The notes under the pieces: generated by a model
Seen by the model: only the letters and a program-made list of their open reading frames with translations
Databases searched by the model: none
Told to the model about the DNA's origin: nothing
DNA from: WYZ-LMO2 sp038731605
Lineage (GTDB): Archaea; Halobacteriota; Archaeoglobi; Archaeoglobales; Archaeoglobaceae
Direction of reading: 5' to 3'
DNA length: 45,234 nt
Assembly: GCA_038731605.1 (NCBI GenBank)
Contig: JAVYQP010000008.1
Coordinates: 1 to 45,234 of the forward strand
Made by a program: the position numbers and the translations under genes
Shown: piece by piece, positions 33,761 to 42,668 of the stretch
Position numbering within the stretch: position 1 is the first letter of the stretch
Layout: every line of letters starts with the position of its first letter

Positions 33761-34870
33761 TTACTCCCACAACCCTCTTATGTTGCCATACACTTTATTC
33801 CAACAATCATTACACCATTTATCAGTTCCCCAATATGCCCAGAAGTAGTTCATTATGCACTCTGGATGTTCCCACCACCAAGTGCCCTGATCGTCTGCGT
33901 TGAAGTTGTGAGAAATTTCATGCTGAGCGATACTATCATGTGGCCACTCCACCGTAGCAGCGCTAACTGCACAAACACTAAAGAACCCATTTAGATACGC
34001 TCTACCATTATGATCCATGTAATCAACCCAGCCCATAACGATGTCGTTGTCAGAGTCTCTGTCGTTGAACTCGCTTCTAACCCAGTCCATGTCTTCTCTA
34101 AGATCGTCAAGCAATTTTTCCGAGTCGTCTGCTGGTGAAACGTCGCTTGCATCCCACCACTCTGTTAGGTGGTAATAATATAAAGTACCTGGATTGAACT
34201 GATAAAACCTCGCATAGGCATCAATCGCATCATTTAGATACGCTTCTGTTGGCTTATGTATTGAGTCCTTTGCTTCAAAAATCCACAAATATAGCTCACC
34301 GTATTTAGCGTAAGGACCTACTGGAGTTGAAGACACCGCACTTGAAGAGATTGCTAAAGACTTTGCATCTGATTCTTTAAGATTTATCTCCCCGCTCTTT
34401 ACGAGTTCTCTGACGTATTCCACTGGAAGCGGGACTCCATTAACGACGTCTATTTTTGGATTCGCCGGGTCGACGCCGTATTTCTTGATATACTCCTCCC
34501 TCGCCTTCTCTTCTAAGGCAAGCCTTTCTTCGGCGCTCATCACCTTGTAACCTTCCCTTACGCAGTATTCGTAGAAGCGTGGATCCACCCATTCGGATAC
34601 GACTTTATCCTCTACGCTTATCTTCCCCATCGTGCACACCTTTCCATCTAAGATCGTTCCCTCCAAATAGTGCGGTAACTTACCTTCCGCAAATTTTATG
34701 TCGTTCTCCGTGATGTTGTATTTGCGGTATAGCTCCTGCAGATCCTCGGAGGTGAAGTATAAGCTTTTCTCCGCATATTTGCTTGCGATCGCCGAGTTTA
34801 GCGCTAAGCTGATGAACAACGCCAAAAACATCAGTCCAACTGCCCTCTTTTGCTTCAAATCCTTCTTCAT
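33761..34870 (-). CDS. Secreted metzincin-like zinc metalloprotease
   Basis: The protein has 369 residues. The signal peptide is VGLMFLALFISLALNSAIAS, followed by a charged prodomain-like helical region (residues 35-170). The catalytic motif HEISHNFNADD is at 317-327. It has the metzincin spacing, with Asp327 as the third zinc ligand where most metzincins have His and where Asn replaces the usual Gly. A Met-turn-like CIMNY is at 338-342, with Met340. Trp- and Cys-rich WWWEHPEC and KWCNDCW surround it. The Asp ligand is as in snapalysins. The start at 34870 is chosen because of a GGAGTG site. It should act outside the cell; the prodomain may keep it inactive. The target is unknown. Confidence 0.75.
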   Translation of the reverse strand: MKKDLKQKRAVGLMFLALFISLALNSAIASKYAEKSLYFTSEDLQELYRKYNITENDIKFAEGKLPHYLEGTILDGKVCTMGKISVEDKVVSEWVDPRFYEYCVREGYKVMSAEERLALEEKAREEYIKKYGVDPANPKIDVVNGVPLPVEYVRELVKSGEINLKESDAKSLAISSSAVSSTPVGPYAKYGELYLWIFEAKDSIHKPTEAYLNDAIDAYARFYQFNPGTLYYYHLTEWWDASDVSPADDSEKLLDDLREDMDWVRSEFNDRDSDNDIVMGWVDYMDHNGRAYLNGFFSVCAVSAATVEWPHDSIAQHEISHNFNADDQGTWWWEHPECIMNYFWAYWGTDKWCNDCWNKVYGNIRGLWE

Positions 34871-35061
34871 CCCTTTCACTCCCCAAGCCAGCGACCCTAC
34901 GTTAACTTATATCAAAGTTATATAAAAATTTTTCGGTTCCCCCCGAGTTTAATAGTTAAACTCTTTTCCCTTTGCCATTGGTTTTATCAACACGATACAG
35001 TTAGACTGGGAACGCTCTCTCACAGCTGAAAAATTTTAAAATCTCTTTGCAGAGTTTTGCT

Positions 35062-35646
35062 GTGATCTACCTTGGCGGAGAAGCCGAAGTTATCATCGGC
35101 GACGTCGTTGTGAAAAGGAGAAAGGCGAAGAGGTATAGGATCAAGGAGATCGACGAGATGCTCAGGATGAGGAGAACCAGAACCGAAGCTAGGCTTATTT
35201 CGCTCGCACGAAGGATAGGAGTTCCGACGCCGATAGTCCTCGATGTCGAGGGAGATACGATAGTCATGGAGAGGATCCATGGAATCCCGGTGAAGGAGTG
35301 CATGAGCGAGGAGATAAGCAGGGAAATTGGAAGGCTCGTTGCAAAACTGCACAATGCGAACATAATACATGGCGATATAACGCCGATGAACATGATACTC
35401 AGCGACGGCAAGATTTACTTCGTGGACTTCGGTTTAGCGTTTGTCGACAGCAGAATTGAAGCGAAAGGCGTTGATGTGCACGTTTACTTCGAGTCTCTGA
35501 AAGCTGGTTTTGAAGACTGGGAAAGGCTAAAAAGAGCGTTCATCGAAGGTTATCTTGAGTTGGGGAAGGAAGAAGTGATCAAGAGGGCGGAGGAGATCGA
35601 AGAGAGAGGCAGATACGTCGAGCGAAAACTGAGTGATCAGGGCTGA
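35062..35646 (+). CDS. bud32: Bud32 kinase/ATPase, KEOPS complex
   Basis: The protein has 194 residues. The lysine-rich start (GDVVVKRRKAKRYRIKEID) with EARLI, the catalytic HGDITPMNM (103-111) and the DFG motif (122-124, YFVDFGLAF) are those of Bud32, the small RIO-like kinase of KEOPS. KEOPS makes the t6A modification of tRNA with Kae1. In many archaea Bud32 is fused to Kae1; here it is a single-domain gene. The start is a GTG at 35062, about 25 bases after TTTTAAAA, which fits a leaderless message. No KEOPS partner is adjacent. Confidence 0.92.
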   Translation: MIYLGGEAEVIIGDVVVKRRKAKRYRIKEIDEMLRMRRTRTEARLISLARRIGVPTPIVLDVEGDTIVMERIHGIPVKECMSEEISREIGRLVAKLHNANIIHGDITPMNMILSDGKIYFVDFGLAFVDSRIEAKGVDVHVYFESLKAGFEDWERLKRAFIEGYLELGKEEVIKRAEEIEERGRYVERKLSDQG

Positions 35647-35831
35647 GTGGTGCTAAAAAATTCGTGTTTTACGGAAAAAATTGCCAATTTGTTTTGCAAA
35701 GAACGCAAAAAGCGATTCTCGTGATTGCGTGAGTTTTGCGTGTCCTCTTCGAAGGATAAAGGAAAACTTGACGACAAAATAAAACTTCTCAAAACAGAAA
35801 ATTTTTTAAACAACAAAATTCGTTATGAAAT
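35647..35831. other. Intergenic region with an inverted repeat upstream of the CARF-type regulator
   Basis: This 185-base stretch holds no gene that I can support. An inverted repeat ACGCAAAA (35703-35710) and TTTTGCGT (35734-35741) flanks 23 bases. A TATA-like TTTTTTAAA lies just before the ATG at 35832. The repeat could be an operator for the regulator gene, or the stem of a small RNA. Confidence 0.35.
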
Positions 35832-36482
35832 ATGCCTGAATTCGTTCACGTGATCGCAGTCGATTCGAATCAAAACGCAGTTTTGGAGAGTGTTAAAACG
35901 ATTGGCTACCCAATCCATCGTGCATACCTTGTTTACAGAAAAAAAGAAGCGTCAAAGATCGCCGAAAATCTTGAGGACATCCTGAAGTCGCTTGTCGAGA
36001 CAAAAATATTGAACTTTGAAGATAAAAACGTTTTCGAGATCACGTGGGGTTTGCTGAGGTTGATGAGGGAGGAAATGGAGAAGGGGAGCGAAGTGCTCCT
36101 CAACATGAGTGATGCGGACAAAAACCTCGCAGTCGCTTTTCTGCTCTCTGCACAGGTCTCGAGGGCGAAGGTTTACATGATGCTCGATTCCAAGGCGGAG
36201 TTCATACAAACTCCTCCAGCGAAGACATACAACCAGGAAAGAATAAGGATTCTGAAGATATTGTCCGAAGAGGGCGGGGTTGTTGAATCGATAAATCGCC
36301 TAATAGAACTCTTGGAAGGCAGAACAGAAGATCAGAAAAAATACATGGCTCAGAGGGCGAAGATAACGTATCATCTCAACGAATTGGCTGAGGACAACCT
36401 TGTTGTGACGCAAAGGAAGGGTAAGAACCTGAAAGTTATGCTAACCGAACTTGGTAAAGCTTATGTAATCATGTTCGGCTGA
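35832..36482 (+). CDS. CARF-domain winged-helix transcriptional regulator (DUF6293/HFX_2341-like)
   Basis: The protein has 216 residues. The N-terminal half is a Rossmann-like CARF type: VHVIAVDSNQNAVLESV, then the helix with VLLNMSDADKNLAVAFLLSA and VYMMLDSK. The C-terminal half is a winged helix (ERIRILKILSEEGGVVESIN; RAKITYHLNELAEDNLVVTQ). Family knowledge: CARF domains bind cyclic nucleotides or related ligands, and several act in CRISPR regulation, such as Csa3. The gene begins at leaderless spacing from a TTTTTTAAA box. It is followed after five bases by a gene of unknown function. The CRISPR array is about 7 kb away, but no cas gene is in this window. Confidence 0.75.
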   Translation: MPEFVHVIAVDSNQNAVLESVKTIGYPIHRAYLVYRKKEASKIAENLEDILKSLVETKILNFEDKNVFEITWGLLRLMREEMEKGSEVLLNMSDADKNLAVAFLLSAQVSRAKVYMMLDSKAEFIQTPPAKTYNQERIRILKILSEEGGVVESINRLIELLEGRTEDQKKYMAQRAKITYHLNELAEDNLVVTQRKGKNLKVMLTELGKAYVIMFG

Positions 36483-36487
36483 GCTTT

Positions 36488-37102
36488 ATGCTATCTGTGT
36501 TGATCGTCGCAAATGCTGACGAATGGCATCGATTCAAGCAACTCGAGGAGTGCCTTCTAAATGACTACCACGTCCAATTTGCAGACAGGCTGGATACAGA
36601 GCTTTCAAAGCTCACAGAAATTGAGAACACGTTTGATATCTTTTTTTACCTCAAAATCCCGGAGCAAAGCGAGATTTCTGCGATTTCTCGTCTCTCGAAG
36701 AGGAAGATATTCATCTTTCACGTCCAAAAAGACTCCTTCTCACCTCTTCCCTTGAAGAACGATTTTCTATTCGTTGCGGACAAAATACTGCTAAAAGCGA
36801 CTGCGATGAGAGGGAAACTCGAATACTTCCGTGGAGTCGACGAGATTCTTGCCCTTAACGCATATCATCTCGAGCCAAAAGAGAGTTGCGAGATCGTATT
36901 GAACGGGAACAGAGATACGAAAGCCATGCTCCACGACATAGTCTTCAGGGCGGGGAAAAACGTGATCTTTGCAGTTCGTAGGGACAACCTCGCCATATTC
37001 TCGGTGGACGTGTTCTCGAACGAAGCCTTTAAGGAGGGGCAGAACTGTAGGTTCATAAAGAACTTGCTCAACGAAATGCTAATCGGTGTCGAGTTTTACT
37101 GA
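36488..37102 (+). CDS. Hypothetical protein in operon with the CARF-type regulator
   Basis: The protein has 204 residues. It begins with MLSVLIVANADEWHRFKQLE, a Rossmann-like beta-alpha start. Later strands (FDIFFYLKIP; RKIFIFHVQK; NVIFAVRRDNLAIFSVDVFS) suggest an alpha/beta fold. I see no known catalytic motif or signal peptide. The five-base gap after the regulator gene implies co-transcription. It might be an effector or ligand-handling partner, but this is inference only. Confidence 0.6.
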   Translation: MLSVLIVANADEWHRFKQLEECLLNDYHVQFADRLDTELSKLTEIENTFDIFFYLKIPEQSEISAISRLSKRKIFIFHVQKDSFSPLPLKNDFLFVADKILLKATAMRGKLEYFRGVDEILALNAYHLEPKESCEIVLNGNRDTKAMLHDIVFRAGKNVIFAVRRDNLAIFSVDVFSNEAFKEGQNCRFIKNLLNEMLIGVEFY

Positions 37103-37141
37103 TCTTGTGAAAAATTATTTCTACCAGTTGCGAATTCGATC

Positions 37142-38059
37142 ATGCCCTTGGATAGAGAAGTTGCTTCCGTGGTGAAATTTTTCCGCAATCTACCCTTCGA
37201 CGCCTCGATGTCTGCGAAAGAGTATAGGGACAGAGTGAACGAGATATTTTTATCTGCAACTTCTATAATAAAAGAAGACATCGCTGAGGTCGAGGACAGA
37301 ACGATAAAGGGGAGAGAAAGCGAGATAAGGATAAGAATCTATCGCCAAAAGCGTTGGAGTTCGGGAATGGTTTTCTACCATGGCGGTGGATTTGTGATTG
37401 GGAACATCGACATCTACGATCCGATATGCAGGCGGATTGCAAGGATTGCAAACGCAACCGTTGTAGCAGTCGAATATCGCCTTGCCCCAGAGCACAAGTT
37501 CCCCACTGCGGTGATCGATGCCTACGATGCGCTTAAGTGGGTTGCGGACAACGCAAGCGAGCTGGAAATAGATGCGGACAAAATCGTGGTTGCGGGAGAC
37601 AGCGCAGGTGGTAACTTGGCAACAGTCGTGAGTTTGATCGCAAGAGACAAGGGAGAGAACTTCATCAAAAAACAAATCCTCGTTTACCCAGTCGTGAACA
37701 TGAGCTTCCCAACACCCTCAAGGCTTGAATTCGGGGATAGATACGGAATTCTCACGACTGAAATTATGCGGTGGTTCACGGAGCAGTATCTAAGGAGCGA
37801 AGAAGACAAATACCACCCATGGGCTTCACCGATCTTTGCAGATCTCAGCAATCTACCGCCAGCGTTGATACTCACAGCAGAATACGACCCGCTCAGAGAT
37901 GAGGGAGAAATGTATGGGGAGCTCATGAGGAGAAGCGGTTCTGAAGCGGTCATCGTAAGATACCAAGGAATGATTCATGGATTCCTGAATTTCTACCCAC
38001 TGCTCAGAGCAGGCAGGGAAGCGATAAACCAGATCGCAGTTGCGACGTCGGAGATCTGA
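37142..38059 (+). CDS. Alpha/beta-hydrolase esterase, hormone-sensitive lipase family
   Basis: The protein has 305 residues. The oxyanion-hole motif HGGG is at 80-83, the nucleophile Ser154 in GDSAGG (152-157), Asp249 in AEYDPLRDEG and His279 in GMIHGF. This triad and layout match the HSL family of archaeal carboxylesterases, for example that of Archaeoglobus. No signal peptide is present, so it is cytoplasmic. It probably hydrolyses short acyl esters. It stands 40 bases after the gene of unknown function and may be a separate transcript. Confidence 0.93.
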   Translation: MPLDREVASVVKFFRNLPFDASMSAKEYRDRVNEIFLSATSIIKEDIAEVEDRTIKGRESEIRIRIYRQKRWSSGMVFYHGGGFVIGNIDIYDPICRRIARIANATVVAVEYRLAPEHKFPTAVIDAYDALKWVADNASELEIDADKIVVAGDSAGGNLATVVSLIARDKGENFIKKQILVYPVVNMSFPTPSRLEFGDRYGILTTEIMRWFTEQYLRSEEDKYHPWASPIFADLSNLPPALILTAEYDPLRDEGEMYGELMRRSGSEAVIVRYQGMIHGFLNFYPLLRAGREAINQIAVATSEI

Positions 38060-38103
38060 ACTCGTTACGAAAAAGTTTATCTTTAAAGTCCCCGAATTTT
38101 TTT

Positions 38104-40158
38104 GTGAAAATAAAGTCGCTCAAGGACAAGATCTCGAGCTACGCAGTAGAGATCCTTAGGGAGAGCGGGATCCAAGAGCTCTTTCCACCACAGGAGCAGG
38201 CTCTGCCTTACATTTTCAACCGAGAAAATCTGATTCTTGCAGTCCCAACTGCAGCAGGGAAAACGCTTGTTGCGGAGATCGCAATGATATGCGAGATTCT
38301 CCGTGGAGGGAAGTGTTTATACATAACGCCGTTGCGGGCTTTAGCGAGTGAGAAGTTCGAGAGCTTCAAGAAATGGGAGAAGATCGGAATCCAAGTTGGG
38401 ATTGCAACAGGTGACTACGAATCGATCGACGCCCATCTTGCGAGTTCTGACATCGTCGTTACGACGGCTGAGAAGGCTGATTCACTGCTGAGAAATCGCT
38501 CTTTCTGGCTTCGAGACGTGACGTGTCTTGTGGTCGATGAAATCCATCTCCTCGACTCAGACGACCGAGGGCACGTGCTTGAGGTTTTCATAACGAAGAT
38601 GAAGAAGATGAAGCCCGAGCTCTGGATCCTCGGTTTGTCTGCAACAGTTCCAAACGTCGCAGAAATCGCAGAGTGGTTGAATGCAAAGTTCGTTCAGAGC
38701 GACTGGCGCCCCGTGCCGTTGTTCTACGGCGTATTTTGCGATAACACGCTTGAAATGTTTAAAGACGGTGTTACAACAAAAAGAGCGAAATTCGAAGACC
38801 TCGTTGAAGAGTGCGTTTCGAAGGGAGAGGGTGTGCTTATATTCGAATCGACGAGAAAGAACGCAGAATCCTTAGCGTTGAAGCTCTCGGATATCTCCGC
38901 AAAGGTATGTGATTGCGAAGACCTTGCCGAAGAAATTCTCGATGAGAACGATGGCGAGATGAGCAGAAAACTCGCAGAATGTGTTCGAAAAGGTAGCGCC
39001 TTTCATCACGCAGGTCTTTTGAGTGGGCAAAGGAAGATCGTGGAGAACGCCTTCAGGAAGGGTAGAATCAAGATCCTCGTCTCGACTCCGACGCTCGCAG
39101 CCGGTGTGAATTTGCCAGCGAAGCGGGTGATAATAAAGAGCCTTTACCGCTACGACGGATATTCGAGAAAGATAAAGGTCTCAGAGTTCAAGCAGATGGC
39201 TGGAAGAGCTGGAAGACCGGGGATGGATGAAATAGGCGAGGCGATAGTGGTTGTGAGCAAAAAGGATCGAGAAGTTGCGATCGAGAAGTTCATCGAGGGC
39301 GAGTCTGAAAAAGTGATCTCAAAGCTCGCAGTTGAGAGCAAGCTCAGATTCCACTGCCTTTCGCTGATCTGCGATGGATTCAGCAATTTCGAGGAGATAA
39401 AGGAGTTCTTCGACGCTACACTTTTTGCGAAGCAAAGCGACTTTCCAGAGTTCGAGATCATGAGAGTGATCAACCAGCTCGAAAACTGGGAGATGATAAA
39501 GGTTGGTGAAAAAATCCTTCCAACGAAGCTCGGATCGCTTGTTTCGAAGCTCTACATAGATCCACTGACTGGCTTCATCTTCTACGACTGCACAAGGAGA
39601 TTCGACGAGCTAAGCGAGATCGCAACGCTCCACGTCATTTGCAGAACTCCTGACATGGAAAAGCTGAGCGTTCGTAGAAACGACGATTGGATCGAAGACC
39701 TCGCTTTTAAGCACAGAGAAGAGCTGACTTATTTCCCATCGCAGTATTCGATTGACTATGACTTCTTCTTAGCAGAGTTCAAGACCGCTTTGTGCATTTA
39801 CGACTGGATAAACGAAGTCGACGAGAACAAGATATGCGAGAAGTTCTCAATCGCTCCCGGAGATTTAAGGAGACTCTGCGAAACCGCAGAATGGCTTGCT
39901 CATGCGTTCACAAGAATTTCAAGCGAATTCGGGAAGAAGTTTCCAAACCTCGAGACGAGGATTCGCTACGGCGTAAAAGAGGAGCTCTTGGAGCTGATCT
40001 CGATAAGGAACATAGGGAGGGTGAGGGCGAGAAAGCTCTACAACTCGGGAATAAAGACGAAAGAAGACATATTGGCGAATCCGCAAAAAGTTGCAAAGCT
40101 CATCGGCGAAAAGATCGCTGAGAAAGTCTTAAGGGACATCGATTCCTTCAAGCCTTAG
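38104..40158 (+). CDS. hel308: Hel308 DNA helicase
   Basis: This 684-residue superfamily 2 helicase unwinds lagging-strand and fork DNA in archaea. The Q-motif-like FPPQEQAL comes first, with Walker A PTAAGKT at 48-54, DEIH at 145-148 and SATVPN. Motif IV-VI sequences VSTPTLAAGVNLPAKRVIIK and QMAGRAGRPG follow. The C-terminal part contains the ratchet and the HhH-like ISIRNIGRVRARKLYNSGI. The start is a GTG at 38104, with AGTTTATCTTTAAAG about 30 bases upstream. The length is close to that of other Hel308 proteins. The 3' end overlaps the converging alkyltransferase gene by 30 bases. Confidence 0.95.
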   Translation: MKIKSLKDKISSYAVEILRESGIQELFPPQEQALPYIFNRENLILAVPTAAGKTLVAEIAMICEILRGGKCLYITPLRALASEKFESFKKWEKIGIQVGIATGDYESIDAHLASSDIVVTTAEKADSLLRNRSFWLRDVTCLVVDEIHLLDSDDRGHVLEVFITKMKKMKPELWILGLSATVPNVAEIAEWLNAKFVQSDWRPVPLFYGVFCDNTLEMFKDGVTTKRAKFEDLVEECVSKGEGVLIFESTRKNAESLALKLSDISAKVCDCEDLAEEILDENDGEMSRKLAECVRKGSAFHHAGLLSGQRKIVENAFRKGRIKILVSTPTLAAGVNLPAKRVIIKSLYRYDGYSRKIKVSEFKQMAGRAGRPGMDEIGEAIVVVSKKDREVAIEKFIEGESEKVISKLAVESKLRFHCLSLICDGFSNFEEIKEFFDATLFAKQSDFPEFEIMRVINQLENWEMIKVGEKILPTKLGSLVSKLYIDPLTGFIFYDCTRRFDELSEIATLHVICRTPDMEKLSVRRNDDWIEDLAFKHREELTYFPSQYSIDYDFFLAEFKTALCIYDWINEVDENKICEKFSIAPGDLRRLCETAEWLAHAFTRISSEFGKKFPNLETRIRYGVKEELLELISIRNIGRVRARKLYNSGIKTKEDILANPQKVAKLIGEKIAEKVLRDIDSFKP

Positions 40159-40563
40159 CAAAGCCCTCTTTATCTCGACTCCCCACGAGTAACCGCCAAT
40201 GCCATTTTTCGAGACAACTCTGTGGCAGGGTATTATCACCGCTATCGGATTTTTTCTCAAAGCTTGCCCTACCGCCCTTGGGGAGCTTTTCAGTTCTTCC
40301 GCAAGCTCTCCATAGGTTAAAACCTCTCCATAGGGAATTTTCGAAACTCTTTTCAGCACCCTCGCTGTGAAGGAAGGCAAATTTAGTTCGCACTCGCTCT
40401 CTAAGCTGACTTTCTCTCCCCCAAAATACCTCTCGAGCCTTTTGGATAACTCGTTCTCCTTGAAGTCAAACGCTGGAGTTTTTGAGAAAAAAGCCCTTTT
40501 CACGACTTTTTCGCCCTCAACGTTGAAATACAAATCCCGCCATTTTATTGAGAACTTCTCCAT
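40129..40563 (-). CDS. ogt: Methylated-DNA-protein-cysteine methyltransferase (O6-alkylguanine repair)
   Basis: The protein has 144 residues. The acceptor Cys113 lies in IPCHRVV. The DNA-binding helix ARVLKRVSKIPYGEVLTYGE with LAEELKSSPRAVGQALRKNP is typical. It removes O6-methyl groups from guanine by a suicide transfer. The start at 40563 (MEKFSIKW) is chosen because the longer frame from 40656 runs into nadM. It is the third gene of an operon, overlapping the nadM stop by one base (TGATG). Confidence 0.93.
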   Translation of the reverse strand: MEKFSIKWRDLYFNVEGEKVVKRAFFSKTPAFDFKENELSKRLERYFGGEKVSLESECELNLPSFTARVLKRVSKIPYGEVLTYGELAEELKSSPRAVGQALRKNPIAVIIPCHRVVSKNGIGGYSWGVEIKRALLRLEGIDVP

Positions 40564-41075
40564 CAAAAGTCCCTTCCTGCGATCTCCTTCAACCTTTCGA
40601 TCCCACCGATCTCCTCTATAACTTCTGCAACAACCTTTGGCACATATTTTTTCCATTCATCTCCTTCGAGCATTTTCTTCCTTATCTCGGTGCCGTGGTA
40701 TTCGTGGCGGTTTATCATCATGGTCTTAAAAACCTTAAAACCCGCCTCCTTGAAAAGCCTGTAAACGAGCGGGTTGTTCGTGTAGACAACGTCGAACGGC
40801 GGAACCATCGAGCAGACGTGTGCCACCCAAAGGGCGTTGCGGTAGATGTCTTCGAGCGGGATTATGTATACTCTATGCCTGGCGCCGAGCTCTTCTACCG
40901 CTCTCGAGATCATGAGCACTCTTTCACCAGCGGTGAAGGGATTTTCCAAGCTGTGGCTCTCTTGCGCACTGCCTATGCCTATGATCAGCTCATCCACTTC
41001 CTCCAAAATCTTCTTCACAACTTCGTGGTGCCCCAGGTGATACGGCTGGAACCTACCAACGAACAGCGCCCTCAT
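40563..41075 (-). CDS. nadM: Nicotinamide-nucleotide adenylyltransferase
   Basis: This 170-residue archaeal-type enzyme makes NAD+ from NMN and ATP. The nucleotidyltransferase motif GRFQPYHLGHHEVVKKIL is at the N-terminus, and the second motif includes NRHEYHGTEIRKKMLEG. The YTNNPLVYRLFKEAGF segment is also family-typical. The start codon overlaps the stop of the radical SAM gene (ATGA), so the genes are coupled. Length is normal. Confidence 0.95.
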   Translation of the reverse strand: MRALFVGRFQPYHLGHHEVVKKILEEVDELIIGIGSAQESHSLENPFTAGERVLMISRAVEELGARHRVYIIPLEDIYRNALWVAHVCSMVPPFDVVYTNNPLVYRLFKEAGFKVFKTMMINRHEYHGTEIRKKMLEGDEWKKYVPKVVAEVIEEIGGIERLKEIAGRDF

Positions 41076-42607
41076 CTTGGTCGCCTTACGACCCTGTATA
41101 TGTCATCTTTAAGCTTCCTCCCAGTCTTTCTTTCCCACTCCTCGATCGAAACTCCGAATTGCTCCTGAATTTTGTCCCTATAAATCTCGGGGATCACGTT
41201 GAACGTGCAAAATGGAATTATTCTACCATCTGGGGTTGCGTAGTGGATTTCGCACCTCTCAACCCTTGCGATGTCGTAGTTGTAGAGATCTTGGAAGTGC
41301 ATGAAACCTATGAACAACGTCTTCTTATGGAACTCACCAAGCGCAGAGTAGTCGTGTTTTACGAGAACGTTGAAAAGGATCTTCGCCAAACTCATCCCTT
41401 TCGGAGCTTTCGATGAGTCTATGAACTTTCTTAGGTCGATTAGATCTTTCAAAGCCTTCAAAGACTTTACTCTGCTTTCCCTTAGCTCCTCGGCTCGCTT
41501 TGAAACGAAGTCAAGCAAACCCATAACGTCGACGAACCTCGTTATCGGGATAAGTTTCCCGTTCTCAACGAAGACATACGTCGCCATTCCGCAGGCGAAG
41601 TGCGTTGTGAGTTCATACTGCGGTTTCTCGGTTATAGCTTCAACGAACTTTGAAATCGGAACCACGCTTGGCACGGGGTAGAAATCGTATCTGCTTATCT
41701 CTCCATTCGTCTGCTCCTCGATTGCCTTTAAGCAATCAGGGATCGTTATCCTATACTTCTCCCTCTCCTTCTTCGGCATGCTACCCACAAGGCTTACGGG
41801 CTGGAAGTTCACACCCCTAACGATGTCGACGTTCTTCGCAGCAAACCTTATTATGTCTCCAAGCTGGTGATCGTTCACACTCCTTATTATCGTCGGAACC
41901 AAAACGATGCCGAGCTCAGCTTTCCTGCAGTTCTCAAGGATCTTCGGAATCTCAGCGTGGTTCTTGGGATTCGTTTTCTCGTCGACACCATCGAAAGACA
42001 AGTATACCGTATTAACTCCTGCCTCCCTGACTTTTTTCGCAAAATCTTCTTCTCTTGCAATTCTGATGCCGTTGGTGTTCAACTGCACGTGGTCGTAGCC
42101 CTCTTCCTTGATCACCTTTATTATTTCGATCAAATCTTCTCTCAGCGTCGGCTCACCGCCGGTTAACTGCACAGCGTTGCACGCAACGGGCTTCATCTGC
42201 TTTGCAATCCTCACCATCTGCCTTATTTGCTCAACGCTTGGCTCGTAAACGTATCCAGCTCTTTTTGCGTAAAAGAAGCAATACCAGCATGCCAAATCAC
42301 AACGGTTCGTGAGCACGATGTTGAGCAATGCGGTATGGCTTTTGTGGTTCCCGCAAAGCCCACAGCTAAAGGGACAGACCTTTTTTTCAGTGATCGGTGT
42401 TTCAATCCCCTTCCCATCGCTTGCAAAGCGGGAAGCGAACTTAAAAAGCTCTACATCTCCCCAATACACGTCCTCGAACTCGCCATGCTTTTCGCAAACC
42501 TTTCGGATCATCACCTTACCGTTTTTAGCGTAAACCTCAGCATCGATCAAAGCTAAACACTCAGGGCAGAGAGATCGTGTTTTGTAGGGCAACGTTATCT
42601 CGCTCAT
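41072..42607 (-). CDS. Probable tetraether lipid synthase (Tes), radical SAM
   Basis: The protein has 511 residues. The radical SAM cluster motif CDLACWYC (103-110) is preceded by extra Cys groups: CPEC (14-17), C38, and CPFSCGLC (78-85). GGEPTLREDLIEIIKVIKEE and QLNTNGIRIAREED follow in the barrel. This N-terminal arrangement and the C-terminal IHYATPDGRIIPFC with TFNVIPEIYRDKIQEQFGVS match the Tes family (MJ0619-like). Tes joins two archaeol tails to make GDGT. The start at 42607 gives MSEITLPYKT. It is the first gene of the operon with nadM and the alkyltransferase. The function is by family; paralogues with other substrates exist. Confidence 0.75.
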   Translation of the reverse strand: MSEITLPYKTRSLCPECLALIDAEVYAKNGKVMIRKVCEKHGEFEDVYWGDVELFKFASRFASDGKGIETPITEKKVCPFSCGLCGNHKSHTALLNIVLTNRCDLACWYCFFYAKRAGYVYEPSVEQIRQMVRIAKQMKPVACNAVQLTGGEPTLREDLIEIIKVIKEEGYDHVQLNTNGIRIAREEDFAKKVREAGVNTVYLSFDGVDEKTNPKNHAEIPKILENCRKAELGIVLVPTIIRSVNDHQLGDIIRFAAKNVDIVRGVNFQPVSLVGSMPKKEREKYRITIPDCLKAIEEQTNGEISRYDFYPVPSVVPISKFVEAITEKPQYELTTHFACGMATYVFVENGKLIPITRFVDVMGLLDFVSKRAEELRESRVKSLKALKDLIDLRKFIDSSKAPKGMSLAKILFNVLVKHDYSALGEFHKKTLFIGFMHFQDLYNYDIARVERCEIHYATPDGRIIPFCTFNVIPEIYRDKIQEQFGVSIEEWERKTGRKLKDDIYRVVRRPR

Positions 42608-42668
42608 CAGCCATATTAATAATCGAGGGTATATCAAGGTTTCCACGAAAGAGTTCCAAGAGCAAGCA

